In this document: piece by piece, positions 32,201 to 43,131 of the stretch
How positions within the stretch are numbered: the stretch's first letter is position 1
Layout of the letters: each line of letters begins with the position of its first letter
Assembly (NCBI GenBank): GCA_028274465.1
Contig: JAHHQI010000245.1
Coordinates: forward strand, 1 to 64,000
Reading direction: 5' to 3'
Source of the DNA: Plantago ovata
Lineage: Eukaryota > Streptophyta > Magnoliopsida > Lamiales > Plantaginaceae
Length of the DNA: 64,000 bases
Translations under genes and position numbers: made by a program
Notes under the pieces: generated by a model
What the model was told of the DNA's origin: nothing
Database searches by the model: none
What the model saw: the letters and a program-made list of their open reading frames with translations, nothing else

Positions 32201-32462
32201 GAAGTATTATCCGGATCCGTCGCACGTGATTCAACCCGAGGAAGTGACCATTGAGGAGGATTTGTCTTATGTGGAGCAACCGGTTCGTATTCTTGACCAG
32301 AAGGTACAACAGCTCCGTAATAGGCAAATCAAGCAAGTAAAGGTTCTGTGGAGAAATCATCAGTATGAGGAGGCAACCTGGGAAAGCGAGGATGACATGC
32401 GCCGGCAGTATCCCGAGCTCTTCAACTTTTCAGGTGCGAATTTGGGGACCAAATTCTTTTAA
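29292..32462 (+). CDS. pol: Pol of the Tekay chromovirus: RT, RNase H, integrase, chromodomain-like tail
   Basis: The open frame continues from the TGA at 29289 to TAA at 32462; the first Met at 29352 gives 1036 codons. RT (about residues 100-275) has [28 protein letters not shown] and the intact catalytic FIDDILVYS (residues 262-265). RNase H has YIDAS (D411), DLELAA (E448) and LTDHKSL (D473). Integrase has a zinc region ([16 protein letters not shown]) and the core residues in [19 protein letters not shown] and [12 protein letters not shown]. The tail (about 970-1025: [29 protein letters not shown]) resembles the Tekay chromodomain. All catalytic motifs are present; only the upstream stop breaks the polyprotein. 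Confidence 0.93.
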   Translation, partial: RTFPADLIFLPLSTYDVILGMDWLSEHYAQLDCRTKIISLGKPGEEKVVWKGDKRKDEKFLLSAMEARRLYVKGATCFLAYLINKPKDQPKIEEVRVVKEFKGVFPEKLDSVPPEREVEFSIDLVPGTAPISKSPYRMAPAELKELKTQLQDLVDNGFVRPSSSPWGSPILFVKKKDGSMRMCIDYRGLNQVTVKNKYPLPRIEELFDQLEGSKVYSKLDLRQGYYQVRVREEDIPKTALNSRYGNYEFVVMPFGLTNAPAVFMDLMHRVFQPYLDQFVVVFIDDILVYSKSEEDHEKHLRIVLETLQNNKLYAKFSKCEFWLDKVAFLGHIISGKGLEVDPSKIESIVNWKRPESVTEVRSFLGLAVYYRRFVKDYSKIAGPLSSLTGKNPKFVWSDKCEESFEELKKRLTTAPILALPKGTNDFIVYIDASNEGLGCVLMQREKVIAYASRKLKPYERNYPTHDLELAAIVFALGKWRHYLYGPEFTILTDHKSLKYVFTQKELNMRQRRWMEFLGDYNCTIRYHPGKANVVVDTLSRRVHMSNLEVSKLSCMFANLTLRYELAGKILEAQELDEELQDIKAHITEPRNAKFSIDENGALRFQGRLRVPSDEELRRLILEEAHKSKYSMHPGGNKMYEDLKKVYWWTHMKRDVAQFVQSCLVCQQVKAEHQKPGGLLQPLEIPQWKWEMITMDFVTGLPVARGGFDSVWVIVDRLTKSAHFLPVKTTYTSEKLAEVYRDEIIRLHGTPVSIVSDRDPKFVSRFWKQVHEGLGTKLNFSTATHPQTDGQSERTIQTLEDLLRLCVLDHQGSWAQHLPLVEYAYNNSYQASIGMVPFEALYGRKCRSPLYWDLEDPVSTPVAGERTLNEMIQETLEKVRLIRDRLRTAQSRQKSYADNRRRDLEFEVGDFVFLKLSPRKGIVRMGCRAKLNPRYVGPYEIIERVDVVAYRLQLPTTITGIHNVFHVSQLKKYYPDPSHVIQPEEVTIEEDLSYVEQPVRILDQKVQQLRNRQIKQVKVLWRNHQYEEATWESEDDMRRQYPELFNFSGANLGTKFF

Positions 32463-32473
32463 GGGGAGAAGAG
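32461..32473 (+). other. Polypurine tract of the Tekay element
   Basis: AAGGGGAGAAGAG lies flush against the 3' LTR start TGTAACACCC and overlaps the pol stop codon. Confidence 0.85.
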
Positions 32474-35099
32474 TGTAACACCCGTTTTTTAATTATTTTA
32501 TTTAATTATTTAATTATTATTTAATTATTTATTTATTTATTTTAGTTAATTAATTATCAGAGTAAATTATTTATTCGATAATTATTTAATTAATTTTGCG
32601 TAAGTTAGTTCGTTTCGTTCGTTTGGATCAAGCTGGACTTTCTGATTTGTTTAGCCCTATCGTTTGGCCCAATTCCTAGCCCGGTCAAAAGGCCTGTTGA
32701 CCAGCCCATTGCTAACCCTAACCCTAGTCAGATTGTATTCTCCTTTCCCTCACTTCCCAGCCGTCAAACACCATAAGCAAGAAAGAAAGAAAAAAGAGAA
32801 GAAAGAAGAGAGAAGGAGAAGAAAGAGAGAAAAGAGAGAGTTGCACGTTGCTGTTGCTGCCGCGCCGTCTCCCGCCTTGCTTCTCCGATCACCGCCGCCG
32901 TACATCGCCTCCGTCTGATCCAGTCGCCGCCGCCGCCGCCGCGTTCACCTTGCCGCCGAGACGCTTTGCTCTGTTCTGTTGATTGCCGTGCGTGCCTTGT
33001 CGATCGATCCGTCTGTCCCCGTGTCTCCGCAGCGCCTGCCTGTTCGCCGTCCGCTCTGTCCCGTGTCGCCGCCGCTCTGTCCCCGTGCCGCCGTTCGATC
33101 TCTGTTGCTGCGCCGCCGGTGTTCTGTTCCGTTCGTCGCCATGGTCTGCTCCGATCCGCCGGTTAATCGATCCGGTCCGCGCCGATTCTTGCCGCCGCTC
33201 GCTTCTGTTTGTCTGTCGTCCGACCCGCGTCGCCCGTACGCCGCGCCGCCTGACCATTTCGCCGCCGCCGTTCGATCGATCCCGTCCGCCGCCGTCCTTT
33301 CTGTTTCGATTGGTAAGAGATCTCGGTTCCTTCTGATCTTTCCGTTTCGAATTCGATTTGGTTACGAATTCGATTTGAATCTCGGTTTTAATTTTCCTTT
33401 CTTCTTAATTCTTTCGATTGCAGATTGTTCAACCCTTTATTTTGATTCGAAGGTAAATCTCGTTTCCCTTGATTCGGAACTCGTATTCTCGAATTCTGTT
33501 TGGACTATTTTACCCTTGATCGATCTGACCTTGTTATTTGATTCGAACCGAGAACCGAGACTTAGGTTGTTAGATTTTAGTTACTGTTTGCTGGACTTGT
33601 GAACTGATTGACCTCGTATGTTGACTTTGTTTTCCTGTTGACCTTGAAAGGACTATTTTGGACCTTGTTGTTATTGTTTTGAACTTTGTGGACTGATTTG
33701 GGAAACCTAAAAACCTGAAGGACCTTTTTGCAATTTTACCTTTGACCGTAGTTGACTGACAGTAAGCTTTTCTCGTAAACCTTTGTATTCTGTGAGGACT
33801 GTTAAGTGTTTGGAAAAACTACTGGTTTGTTTGTACTGTCTGTTTTTGAAAAAGGGCTATTTTGCAATTTACCACTGAGGGTATTTTGGTAAATTCTAGA
33901 ATCTAAAAACCGAAAGAGTTTCTGAAAATGTTTCAAACTCAGTTTCTGTTTTTGTAAGTTAGTATTGACTTGAATTGCTAGCCTAGTTGGTTAGGTCCTT
34001 GCTTGACTAACTTAGAGGTCCCGAGTTCGAACCCCGTCTTTACCATTCCTTTGTCAACCTTTTTCCTTCTGTCCGTTCGACTTCTAAAATGTGTTTAGTA
34101 CTTTCTTGTTAGGTTCTCCTTTGTTCGTTAACCCGTAAAAGCTCGTTACTCGTTGAAGGTCTTTTGCTCGCAAGTTAAGGTGAGTGTTCACCCTAAACCT
34201 ATTATTTGCGAAAAACTGGAAGGATATGTGACAACTTGTACTATTACTTATACTGTTTTACTGTATGCTTCCGCGTAAAAGTATAAGTCCTAAGTATGAC
34301 TTTTTACATTTCTGTTTATTGCTACTCTGTTCTGGACTGACCTTTCTGCAGGAACACCTCTCGGTGTTAATTATCTGTATCTGTTGTTTTGTATCTGTTC
34401 TGTTTTCTGTGTGACCGGTCGATTAGGTTGTGATTAGGTAGGTTTGGGTAGTAGAGGACTATCGGGTTTGCTTGATTATGGCCTAGTCTATTCCCTTTCA
34501 GGCACGAGGCAGAAATCGCTGAGGTCTATTAGGGTCGTAGGATCTGTTTCCCCAAAGTACACGTGGGTTTCTGTTTCTGTCCGGAGTTGTGCACCCTCTG
34601 GAGGGAGTTATAAGGGCATTCTGGGAGTCGGAGCAATAAGGCGGGCTGCACCAACGGTCTACAACGTGTCTGTTCTATTAATCTGTTATATGTGTGTTCT
34701 GTTCTGTTTGCTTGTTTTTGAAAAGGATTTTGATTTTAAAACTGTTTACTTTCTGTTTTTAACTTAGAACCTCACTGAGATCCTTTATCTCACACTCTTT
34801 TGTTTTCAAAATTCCTTCCTTCCAAATACTGTTGAGGATGTTCGCGAGTAGGATGCCAGCGACTGAGAGAAGGGTCTGGGGTGTCATGGGTTTCTTTTCC
34901 AAAATAAGAAGATAAACTTTTATTGTCTTCATTCGTTGTTTCATTTGAACTTGAGTTGTCATTGGATATTTGTTTGTTTCTGTTAGCGCTATGCGCATCA
35001 ATGTTTATTTTGGCACTAATTGTCGACCGTTGCTATTAAAGTATTTTGGATTTACTTTTTCAAGAAATTACTTTTGTTTTCAAAACCGGTACCGTTACA
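32474..35099 (+). repeat. 3' LTR of the Tekay element
   Basis: The 2626-bp LTR matches 24228-26832 throughout, including the GC-rich block (about 32850-33300) and the tRNA-like segment. It ends CCGGTACCGTTACA at 35099. Confidence 0.9.
33979..34045 (+). promoter_or_regulatory. tRNA-like A-box/B-box segment in the Tekay 3' LTR
   Basis: The same A-box (33979-33990) and B-box (34023-34033) as in the 5' LTR, with identical spacing. Confidence 0.55.
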
Positions 35100-35791
35100 A
35101 CAAGTGTCCAATTGTGCATAATAATTAATACAACATACGAGAATTTTGGTTGCAACTGATCAACGAAATAAAGCAATGACACGGAGTATAATGCGCGATA
35201 TAGCCATTAGCATGATTATCTTCCTTTCGCTAAGAATTCACATACTACCACCAACGATAAGTTTAGCTACTCATAATAGGCATGCAATCAACAGAAATCA
35301 TAGAAGAAATCATATTGAAAGATATATAAAATAAGTAGATTAAACTGTAAGATACAAGTTACTGAAAGTTGTCAATCTCCGAGGAATTGCGATCCTACGA
35401 GCTCCAATCCGCTATGAAAAAGTATCCCCTAAGCTACAGAACTCCCAGGACAGGCCCCGGGAAGTTCCTACCTAAAACTATAGAGAGAGGTGAGTAAGTA
35501 GGTCTGGAAAGACATGATTTTCGGAGAAAACTAAGCAACTATATATAGGCCCCGAATTACTGTGGGGCGGTTCGCCCCAGAGAAAAGCTCGCGGAATTCC
35601 GTGTTTTTGGATTTCTTCCCCTTTTCAGACTCGGTTTCTGACTTCTAGTAGTCTTCTAACCTCCAGATTCGGCCCCTAGACTTCAAGTCCTATCCGGAAA
35701 CCTTTAGATACTCCAAATAGGCTTCTGGAACACCAATTCCTTGTCAACTTCAATATAATTGCCCGGAAATCTTCGAATTTCAACCAAAACC
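35100..35791 (-). repeat. 3' LTR of the Athila-like element, inner part (truncated)
   Basis: LTR homology resumes after the duplicated ACAAG and runs to CAACCAAAACC at about 35791. Compared with 38895-40170, the terminal part (about 135 bp, to TTCATCA) is missing. One GC palindrome remains at 35564-35578. Confidence 0.85.
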
Positions 35792-36971
35792 AGTACTGGC
35801 TCTCATCAAACGAAGGAGGGTTCCCTATAAAAGATAACACTCCCCTATACTACCCATCTCTCAAGTAAAGTCTTAAGCTATTCACCACTTCCTGAATGGC
35901 AGGACGAGGGTGGTCTAGAACAGATGACTCTCAAGACAAAAAAGATAAACGATAAAAACACGATTACGAACATTACAAAAATGGAAAAGACTCAACACCT
36001 TGCTAAACTGCTATTTGGCTTTTTGGACCCCTCTTTGCTTTTTTTGGGGTCTTTTCTTTTTTTCTTTTTTTTCTTTCCTGGAATTTTTCTTTCTTTCTTT
36101 TTTTTTTTCAATTTTTTTCTAGGCAGCAGTAGCATAACAAAAAGGGAAACAAAATGACTCACACGACTTCCCCAAACCTATTCGAAAGAATAGGTCGGAG
36201 TACAAAATTTACGGAAAGGAAAAAATAAACTCACGATACGAAAATGAAAAACAGAAACAAGTCTACTGAAGGTGTAACCCCCTCCCCAAACCTATTCGGA
36301 AGAATAGGTTATAAACAAAGGATCACACAACCTCACACTACCTCCTTCCTAGGCATTTAGCAATCTCAAAGCATGGTGAAGACTTGTTGCCTCTTAGGTA
36401 CATAATTACTCGGGAAAACAACCATAAGACCCTAACATGCATCATCCTATTATAAAGGCATTTGTGAACCGCAGTAGAGAAAACACCACTAAGTGATGTT
36501 GAGACTACCATGCTTAACTAAGTGCAATACATAAATGTGACAAGCCAAGCGAGAAAAACCTCAAACAAATTCATAGAGATGAAGCATACGATTAATGGCA
36601 TAGTTGGTTGATCTACCCAATAAAAAGGTTCAAAAAATTTGGAAATAAACTCCATATAAAACATGCAAGACTGTCCTAGGAAAGCAGTAAACGTGCAAAT
36701 GCAAAACAAAAAAAAATTCACGAGTTTATCATAAGCAAGATAAGTATAGAGATAACCAGCGATAACCTCCTCCCCAAACCTGAACGTCGTCGCTCGTCCC
36801 GAACGTCGAAAGTGGATCCAAGGTGAGAGATAATGCTTGTATAAGTGACCTATAATACTCAATCAAACTCGTGAGATTAAATCTAAAGCGGTAAAGAAAG
36901 CGATAAAATCTCCGGGTTGCCTCCCGGATAGCGCCATTGTTTCAAGTCTTTGACTCGACTCCTGTCCGCGC
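35792..36971 (-). other. Non-coding tail of the Athila-like gag-protease element
   Basis: This holds a T/C tract (36020-36125), two hairpin-PPT modules in reverse orientation (36175-36196, one stem mismatch, and 36289-36310, perfect), and the TCCGGG/CCCGGA hairpin at 36911-36928 close to the ORF end. No ORF is supported. It matches 50900-52116. Confidence 0.75.
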
Positions 36972-38740
36972 CTAGCTCTCCTTTTTGCGGGTACTAGACT
37001 TCCCCTTCACTGATCTCCTCTTCATGCCACGAACCTGTGAATAAGAAAGAACATAGGCTGCAAGACCACAGTAGTGAGTAGTGTAAGAATTATCAGGCGG
37101 ATCAGGTGGATCAGATATGGCTTGCAACACATGTTGCTTGCCATCCACTTCAATAGTGCAAGTTCTTTGGCAGATGTCCATCACGGAGCGTAGCTTAGTC
37201 AAGAACGTTCGTCCCAAATGATATCCCCCGTCCCAGGTGCAGACGCCGGCATAACTACAAAATTGGTGTATATAGATGCTTCACCAATCTTGACCAACAC
37301 ATTTTTCACAACGCCTTTGGGTCTCACAAAGGATCCATCCGCCAGTTGCACAATAGCCCTATGGTCAGATAGTTTTCCAAGGTTACTCTTCTCAAACACA
37401 TTCAAAGGGAGCACGTTCGAGTAAGATCCCGTGTCTAGTGTGGCACGGACATCTTCAAGTTTGCCAATCCCGACCTTAACATCGAAACTTTGAGGGAGTG
37501 GCTCGGGATTCTCTTGGTTCTTTCCACTCTCATCAGTACCAAGGTCCTTCTCTTCTTCCTTGGCTAGTGGAGGCTCTTCATCCTTGTAACACTCGCACTT
37601 AGCAACTTGCTTAATGGTGATTTCCACTGGTTGATCTCCCACCAAGTTGATCGACATGGACCTCTTAGTGCTGCTATGTAACTTCCCTTGCTCTCTACTA
37701 GCTCTAGCTTCCAATTCATCCTGACGAGCATTGATCTTTGCCGAATCCTCCTCGTATCTCTTCAAAAACACTTGGGTGAAATCCACCAATTTCTGTAAAT
37801 TATCCATGAGAGTTGCTGACTTGGATGTAGATGCTTCTTCCTTAGGAGTAGGATTACTACGGTTTCCGAAGTGAACATCTTCTTGTGCTAGATTTGATCT
37901 ACACATATGAGCCCCATGCCCATAATTCTTGCACACCCTACATACCTCGTTGGAGAGAGAAGTTCCGATTAGGCCATTTAGAGCTTGCCTCATCTGATTG
38001 GCGAAACCTTCGAACCTACCGCCACTCACACCATTCACTTCATGCATTGGGATCTCCTGGTTTGGTGGAGCCTCAGGTCCACGCCTTCTAACCATTGCTC
38101 TTGGATCCTTGGATTGAGATCCTTTAGCAAGCCTTCCGAAACACGCCCACACATCCTCGGCGGTCTCTTCCCAGATAGTACCACGGCATTGGAAATCCAC
38201 CACCTGTTGACTCTCATATGTGAGTCCATTGTAGAAGTGCTGGATAAGATCAGGAAGGCCAAAACCATGGTGTGGACACTTGTGCATGAGGTCCTTGAAC
38301 CTCTCGAAAGCGGTGTAGATGGTCTCATTATAGTCCTGTTTGAAACCTGTGATTTGCGCCTTAAGCGCGGTAGTCAATGTGTGAGGAAAGTATTTCTTCA
38401 TAAAAGCATAATACACCTTGTCCCAGGTGTCTAGTGATCCGGCTTCTAGAGAGCCTAACCATGCCTTGGCTTTATCACCAAGCCCCATAGCAAAAACCTT
38501 CATCCTTAGCTCATCGTCCGTTATCCCTGCTCCGGGCCTTGGAAGATTGTTGATAAAATCATCAATATCATTCAGGTATCCTATAACATCTTCCCTAGCC
38601 AACCCATAGAACCTCGGGAGTTGCTGGTACATGCAACTTTTGATTTCCAAATCTCGAGTTGCAGCAGAAAGAACAATAGCCGGACCTCTCATCAGTGCTT
38701 TGTTGGGTTGAACCCATGATTTCAAAAGTGGGCGAGCCAT
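36972..38740 (-). CDS. Athila-like gag-protease fusion (one late frameshift)
   Basis: From the ATG at 38740 (MARPLLKSWVQPNKALMRGP) one frame runs to 37199. Gag motifs are GLGDKAKAWLGSLEAGSLDTW, KYFPHTLTTALKAQITGFKQ (cut here into short strings), HHGFGLPDLIQHFYNGLTYE and the knuckle CRVCKNYGHGAHMC. Protease follows with RATLDTGSYSNVLPLNVFE (DTG active site). About 4 bases are missing near 37212 relative to the copy at 52360, shifting the frame, so the last part (GRTFLTKLRSVMDICQRTC, ending STRKKES at 36972) is in another frame. No RT follows. The N-terminus is about 80 residues shorter than in the copy at 14488. Confidence 0.85.
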
Positions 38741-38873
38741 CACAAGACCTGAATATCCGTGACAAGCTAGGAAAGGAGTATCAGAGAGAGATTGAAAAGG
38801 AAAACTAAAACTAATAGAATTAGGAATTGAAAGCTGAAAATATAAACAAATTAAACAGAAAAAAGGAGTATAG

Positions 38874-38891
38874 TCACCGGCAGCGGCGCCA
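38874..38891 (-). other. tRNA-Asp type primer-binding site
   Basis: The minus strand reads TGGCGCCGCTGCCGGTGA three bases inside the LTR, two changes from the Athila PBS seen at 14613-14630. Confidence 0.78.
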
Positions 38892-38894
38892 ATT

Positions 38895-40170
38895 TGATGA
38901 ACGCGCTGGTGTCGTGTTCCAACGCGAACGGATCAAATAAATTTGTAATTAGCCAAAGTCAATCCACAACTACAACGAAAACCGTAGTGTAGCAGTAGAA
39001 TGACTCGAGTGTCGTTCTCTCAGGACTATAACTAGCTTTATCTATTTAATAAGAGAATATAAAATAGCAGACAGATAGCAATAGGGGGTTTCTAGCAGAT
39101 AATGGAGATTGGTGATAGTATGGTCCTTCTTAACATAACGGGTCGATAATCATGCATAAATTCCTCGGTCTTGCATAGAGATCTTTGAATCAATCTAGTG
39201 TCCTGTTGCAAATATTAAGCACTACGAAGATAATTGGTCTGACAAGTCAATCACGATTGTCCTAATGTGTTCCGTAATTATTCAACACTACGAAGATAAT
39301 TGGTCTGATGGTCGACAAGTGTCCAATTGTGCATAATAATTAATACAACATACGAGAATTTTGGTTGCAACCGATCAACGAAATAAAGCAATGACACGGA
39401 GTATAATGCGCGATACAACAATTAGCATGATTATCTTCCCTTCGCTAAGAATTCACATACTACCACCAACGATAAGTTTAGCTACTCATAATAGGCATGC
39501 AATCAACAGAAATCATAGAAGAAAACATATTGAAAGATTTATAAAATAAGTAGATTAAACTGTAAGATACAAGTTACCGAAGGTTGTCAATCTCCGAGGA
39601 ATTGCAATCCTACGAGCTCCAATCCGCTATGAAAAAGTATCCCCTAAGCTACAGAACTCCCAGGACAGGCCCCGGGAAGTTCCTACCTAAAACTATAGAG
39701 AGAGGTGAGAAAGTAGGCCTGGAAAGATATGATTTTCGGAGAAAACTGAGCAACTATATATAGGCCCCGAATTACTGTGGGGCGGTTCGCCCCACCTCTG
39801 GGGCGGTTCGCCCAAGAGAAAAACTCGCGGAATTACGCATTTTCGACGCGTTTTTGGATTGCTTCCCCTTTTCGGACTCGGTTTCTGACTTCTAGTAGCC
39901 TTCTAACCTCCAGATTCGGCCCCTAGACTTCAAATCCTATCCGGAAACCTTCAGATACTCCAAATAGGCTTCTGGAACACCAATTCCTTGTCAACTTCAA
40001 TATAATTGCCCGGAAATCTTCGAATTTCAACCAAAACCTGTAAAATAAAATCTAAAGGGAAACGTGACACTATTCTAATAAAATGTACTAAAATATAGCT
40101 AAATTAACATAGAGGGTAGCTAAAATAGGTGAAAAAGACTCGAATGAAAGTGTAAAATACACATTCATCA
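38895..40170 (-). repeat. 5' LTR of the Athila-like gag-protease element
   Basis: The complete 1276-bp LTR starts TGATGAACGCG and ends ACATTCATCA, with two GC palindromes at 39779-39793 and 39800-39813 beside TATATATA (about 39754-39761). Confidence 0.9.
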
Positions 40171-40454
40171 GTTGTTCCTGCTCCTAGTCCAATAACGATT
40201 TATTGTGACAACACGGGCGCCGTCGCTCAAGCCAAGGAGCCTAGATCTACAAACAAGAACAAACATGTACTTAGAAAGTATCACATTATACGTGAGATTA
40301 TTGATAGAGGAGAAGTTAGTATAGAACGTGTCTCAACCACGGACAACGTGGCAGATCCTTTCACCAAGGTCTTATCAGTGGATGCCCACTTAAGACATTA
40401 TGTTAATCTAGGCATTAAGCATAAAGGTGACTGGCTCTAGTCCAAGTGGGAGAT

Positions 40455-42557
40455 TGATTGTGTATATGTCCTAGAGACAGTCTTTATTAAGGGCATACAA
40501 CTCTTATTAAGGGCATATATGTACTATTACACAGGTCAGCGTAATATAATATATGTTTGTTTGTTTGACTATTGAGTATCGCTTTCATATTTATATTACA
40601 CCAGACATACAACATGTCATATCTCTATTCCTGTCTGTATTGATATCAACATGTCCCCTCGGATAGAAGACCGATCACACAGATAGTGGGAGCTATGTGA
40701 GTTATCATCTATCCCAAACTCTCCCTAGTCGAGGTTCATCTCGGATGTGGGGGTCTGAATGAACCAGGTGAGACTAGTATGCGTGGAGGTTATACTTGTT
40801 AGAGCAAGTGTGAGCCGATCCCACGGCCACGGAACGGATTGTTGGACAATCAAGAAACGTTCCCATAACTCATCATAGTTGTTCGAAGGGTGATTACCGA
40901 ACAATGGAAGTACCCACCGGAAACTCCCATCGATGTATACTCTACACCGAAGTATCTATGGGAACCGAAAAGTTGTCGAAGTGATGCCAGTCGTCCTTTG
41001 AACTTAGAGGACTTTATCATCACATTTGTTGCCCCATATCCTTGGTGGACCCGTCGATGTCAGCTCTGAATAAGCAGTTGACCCAAGACACGATCCAGGA
41101 TTATGGCTACATACAAATGGGGATGATAAGTGATTCTGTGAAGGATTCATCTCTCACGTGTAGCACAGGAGAACACTGCTCATAGTCGTTCATAGTTGTG
41201 ATTGGTTAAACCGTTGGCCAGCGTATCAATATTATTATGATAGTCATAATAGATATTGGATTCACCAAGCAACTCACTGAAGACGCCCGTGGATGTATTA
41301 TTGGGATAGACACTTCATCGATCCTAGATGCATTCGAGTTAGTCAGATGAAGGGACGTTACCATCGCCGCGTTGAGCGCAACAGACTTCACAACGAAAGG
41401 GTTTGCTTTGAGAAACCTCTCAAACGTCCTCATGTATTAATATTGCAAATGGAACCGTCTAGGAATTCCATGTTGCCTAGTGTAGCACTTGCTTAATACA
41501 ATGAGGCCCTATGGGTCACACTATGTGGTGATTAAGCTTATCCGAATATCCTTGAAGATGGAATCGCTATTAATTTAGAATTAATTGTGATCGATGAATT
41601 ATAATTGATTTGGAATTAATTATAATTATTTGTGGCTCAATTAATAATTTGAAATTATTAATTGAACTGGTTAATTGTGTTTAATGTAAATACAATTAAA
41701 GATTATATTTTAGAAATATAATAGATGTTTGATTTGAAAGGATATGTTAATTTAGAATTAACATATGCACATGGGTAAAATCTACTTGGAGTTTTAATTG
41801 CCTTAGAATTATAAGTGGGTCCCAAAATCGGGACCCACCTAACCCCCTTGATGAGTCGCGCGACCAGTAGTAGTATGGGCAGGAGTTCGACTCCTTCCCA
41901 TATTAGAAGTCAAGGGATAAGTTAGATTTTCCTAATCGAGTTTTAATTCGATTGGGAATGAATCTAGACTTAAATTCGTTTCCTTGTGCAATAAGAATTA
42001 GATTCTTATTCCTTTATGAAGTCTAATTGATTCTTCTTTAGGCTTCTATTGACTACTATATATAGTAGACTATTAGAGAGCTTTGGACATGGTGAATTCT
42101 GAATCATTCTTTCTACCAGTTTTCTTAGAGAAAATAAAAAGTTCTCCCCTGCCTCTCTATAGCCGCGCGCGCCACCTTCCAACCGGAGGAAAATCGCCGC
42201 CCCATCTTCTTGGCCACATAAAGAATATCCTAGCATTCTTTCCGATAAGCTGTTTATCCGTGGATACCAAGGTTGAGGTTTAAAGAGCTGGAAATTAACT
42301 TTTATTGTCTTGTAGATAATCAAAGTATTGCAGATATCTTCGACTTCGACGAAGGAGAAGATTCACCGGACTATTACGAAGACTTCATCGATTGGAATAT
42401 CGATTCAATAACTATTTTTGCTTTTGGAGTATTGTAAGTCTTCTGATCATTGTGTTTATTATATACGCTATATGCATGATCAATTAACCTGCATGTTAAG
42501 AAAATTTTGAAATTCCGCTGCGTACCCTAGGGGTAACTCTGACCATATTTTCTTACA
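40455..42557 (+). repeat. 3' LTR of the truncated copia element (approximate ends)
   Basis: After the stop at 40440 a PPT (CCAAGTGGGAGA) leads to TGATTGTGTATATG. The matching end is placed at TTTTCTTACA (42557), where TNP2 sequence resumes. The 2.1-kb length is long for copia and cannot be checked against a second LTR. It includes AT-rich repeats of TTAATTATAATT (about 41565-41720) and a TATATATAGTAG near 42058. Confidence 0.6.
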
Positions 42558-43131
42558 AACACATCTTATCTGCTGTCACCCTAGAAGCATACAACCTCTT
42601 CAATCGGGGTGCTATAGGGAAGTACCACATCTGCTTGTATGTTAGATTTTTCTTCTGTCTTTTCTTTGAAGCTCCCTCAATGTAACGACTGTAGCGCTCC
42701 TTACCACAGAACTTGTATTCCGATAGATCTTTGTCATCCCCCAGTAAATCATACACAATCCCTACAGCAACCTATCTTCTCCATAGGCAACCCCATCGCC
42801 TTCATCTTCTTCTGGGCTTGGTAGTAGTTGGTAGGCACTATGTTGGGCTCCGGGCGACACTCAGATATCAGTTGAGTGTAACCACTGAAGTTCTCTTGGG
42901 ATTGACCACCCTCAACCTTCAAAGTCATGAGTCGAGCTAGCAACGACAACTCAGTGTGCGTAGGGCAACCCGGCCATATAGGTTCTTTAGCCGCTTCCAA
43001 CAAGTCAAAGAACTTCTTGTCCTCAGCATTAGGCTCATCCACCACATCATCAGTTTGAACCCCCTCACCATCTCCATCGACTTGCATAAAATTTGGACCA
43101 GTTGCATTCATCACCATTTCAACCATAGGAT

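Larger units (their letters stand above)
24228..35099 (+). mobile_element. Tekay/Del-type chromovirus (Ty3/gypsy), nearly complete
   Basis: LTRs at 24228-26832 and 32474-35099 (about 2.6 kb, TGTAACACCC to CCGTTACA), PBS TTGGTATCAGAGC, gag, protease, RT, RNase H, integrase, a C-terminal chromodomain-like segment and a PPT are all present in order on the plus strand. The target duplication ACAAG is at 24223-24227 and 35100-35104. The long LTRs, initiator-Met PBS and the C-terminal sequence ([20 protein letters not shown]) fit the Tekay (Del) clade. Coding damage is limited to a frameshift in gag and one stop between protease and RT. Confidence 0.92.
23803..40170 (-). mobile_element. Athila-like gag-protease element with a Tekay insertion in its 3' LTR
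   Basis: On the minus strand: 5' LTR 40170-38895, PBS, gag-protease ORF, non-coding tail with hairpin-PPT modules, 3' LTR (35791-35100 plus 24227-23803). The target duplication GTTGT flanks it. There is no RT, RNase H or integrase between the gag-protease stop and the tail, so it must have relied on enzymes from elsewhere. The inner end of its 3' LTR and the PPT were removed by a deletion joining 35791 to tail sequence. Without the Tekay insert it is about 5.5 kb. Confidence 0.9.
22515..40440 (+). pseudogene. Copia reverse transcriptase-RNase H, interrupted
   Basis: RT runs from INDIDSDRWQEAMELEID through GCKWVFKRKTDADGKV, QMDVKTTFLNGNLEEEVYM and KQASRSWNMRFD to the intact catalytic YVDDILIMGN. 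A TGA at 22820-22822 interrupts the frame just before QMDVKT, and the frame is lost again after KYLTD near 23542. RNase H continues to FGYVDAGFESDPDD and AIEAEYIAASEASKEAVW. After the 16-kb insertion it resumes at 40171 with ITIYCDNTGAVAQAKEPRST and KHVLRKYHIIREIID, ending at the TAG of GDWL. The sequence GTTGT at 23798-23802 and 40171-40175 is the duplicated target. Confidence 0.88.
22515..42557 (+). mobile_element. Ty1/copia element, 5'-truncated, inserted in the CACTA transposase
   Basis: The plus strand holds the second half of copia pol (RT and RNase H), a stop at 40438-40440, a PPT and one long 3' LTR. The left junction with TNP2 falls near 22512-22516, in the middle of the RT domain, so the 5' LTR, gag, protease and integrase are missing. 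RT features (YVDDIL, STYIDKILKRYKM) resemble the Tork/TAR side of copia. An Athila-like element splits the RNase H at 23803-40170. Confidence 0.82.

Noticed and set aside
40455..42557. Possible host gene in the 2-kb stretch after copia RNase H
   Set aside because: No long ORF with domain character; its position between the copia PPT and TNP2 sequence fits a long LTR.
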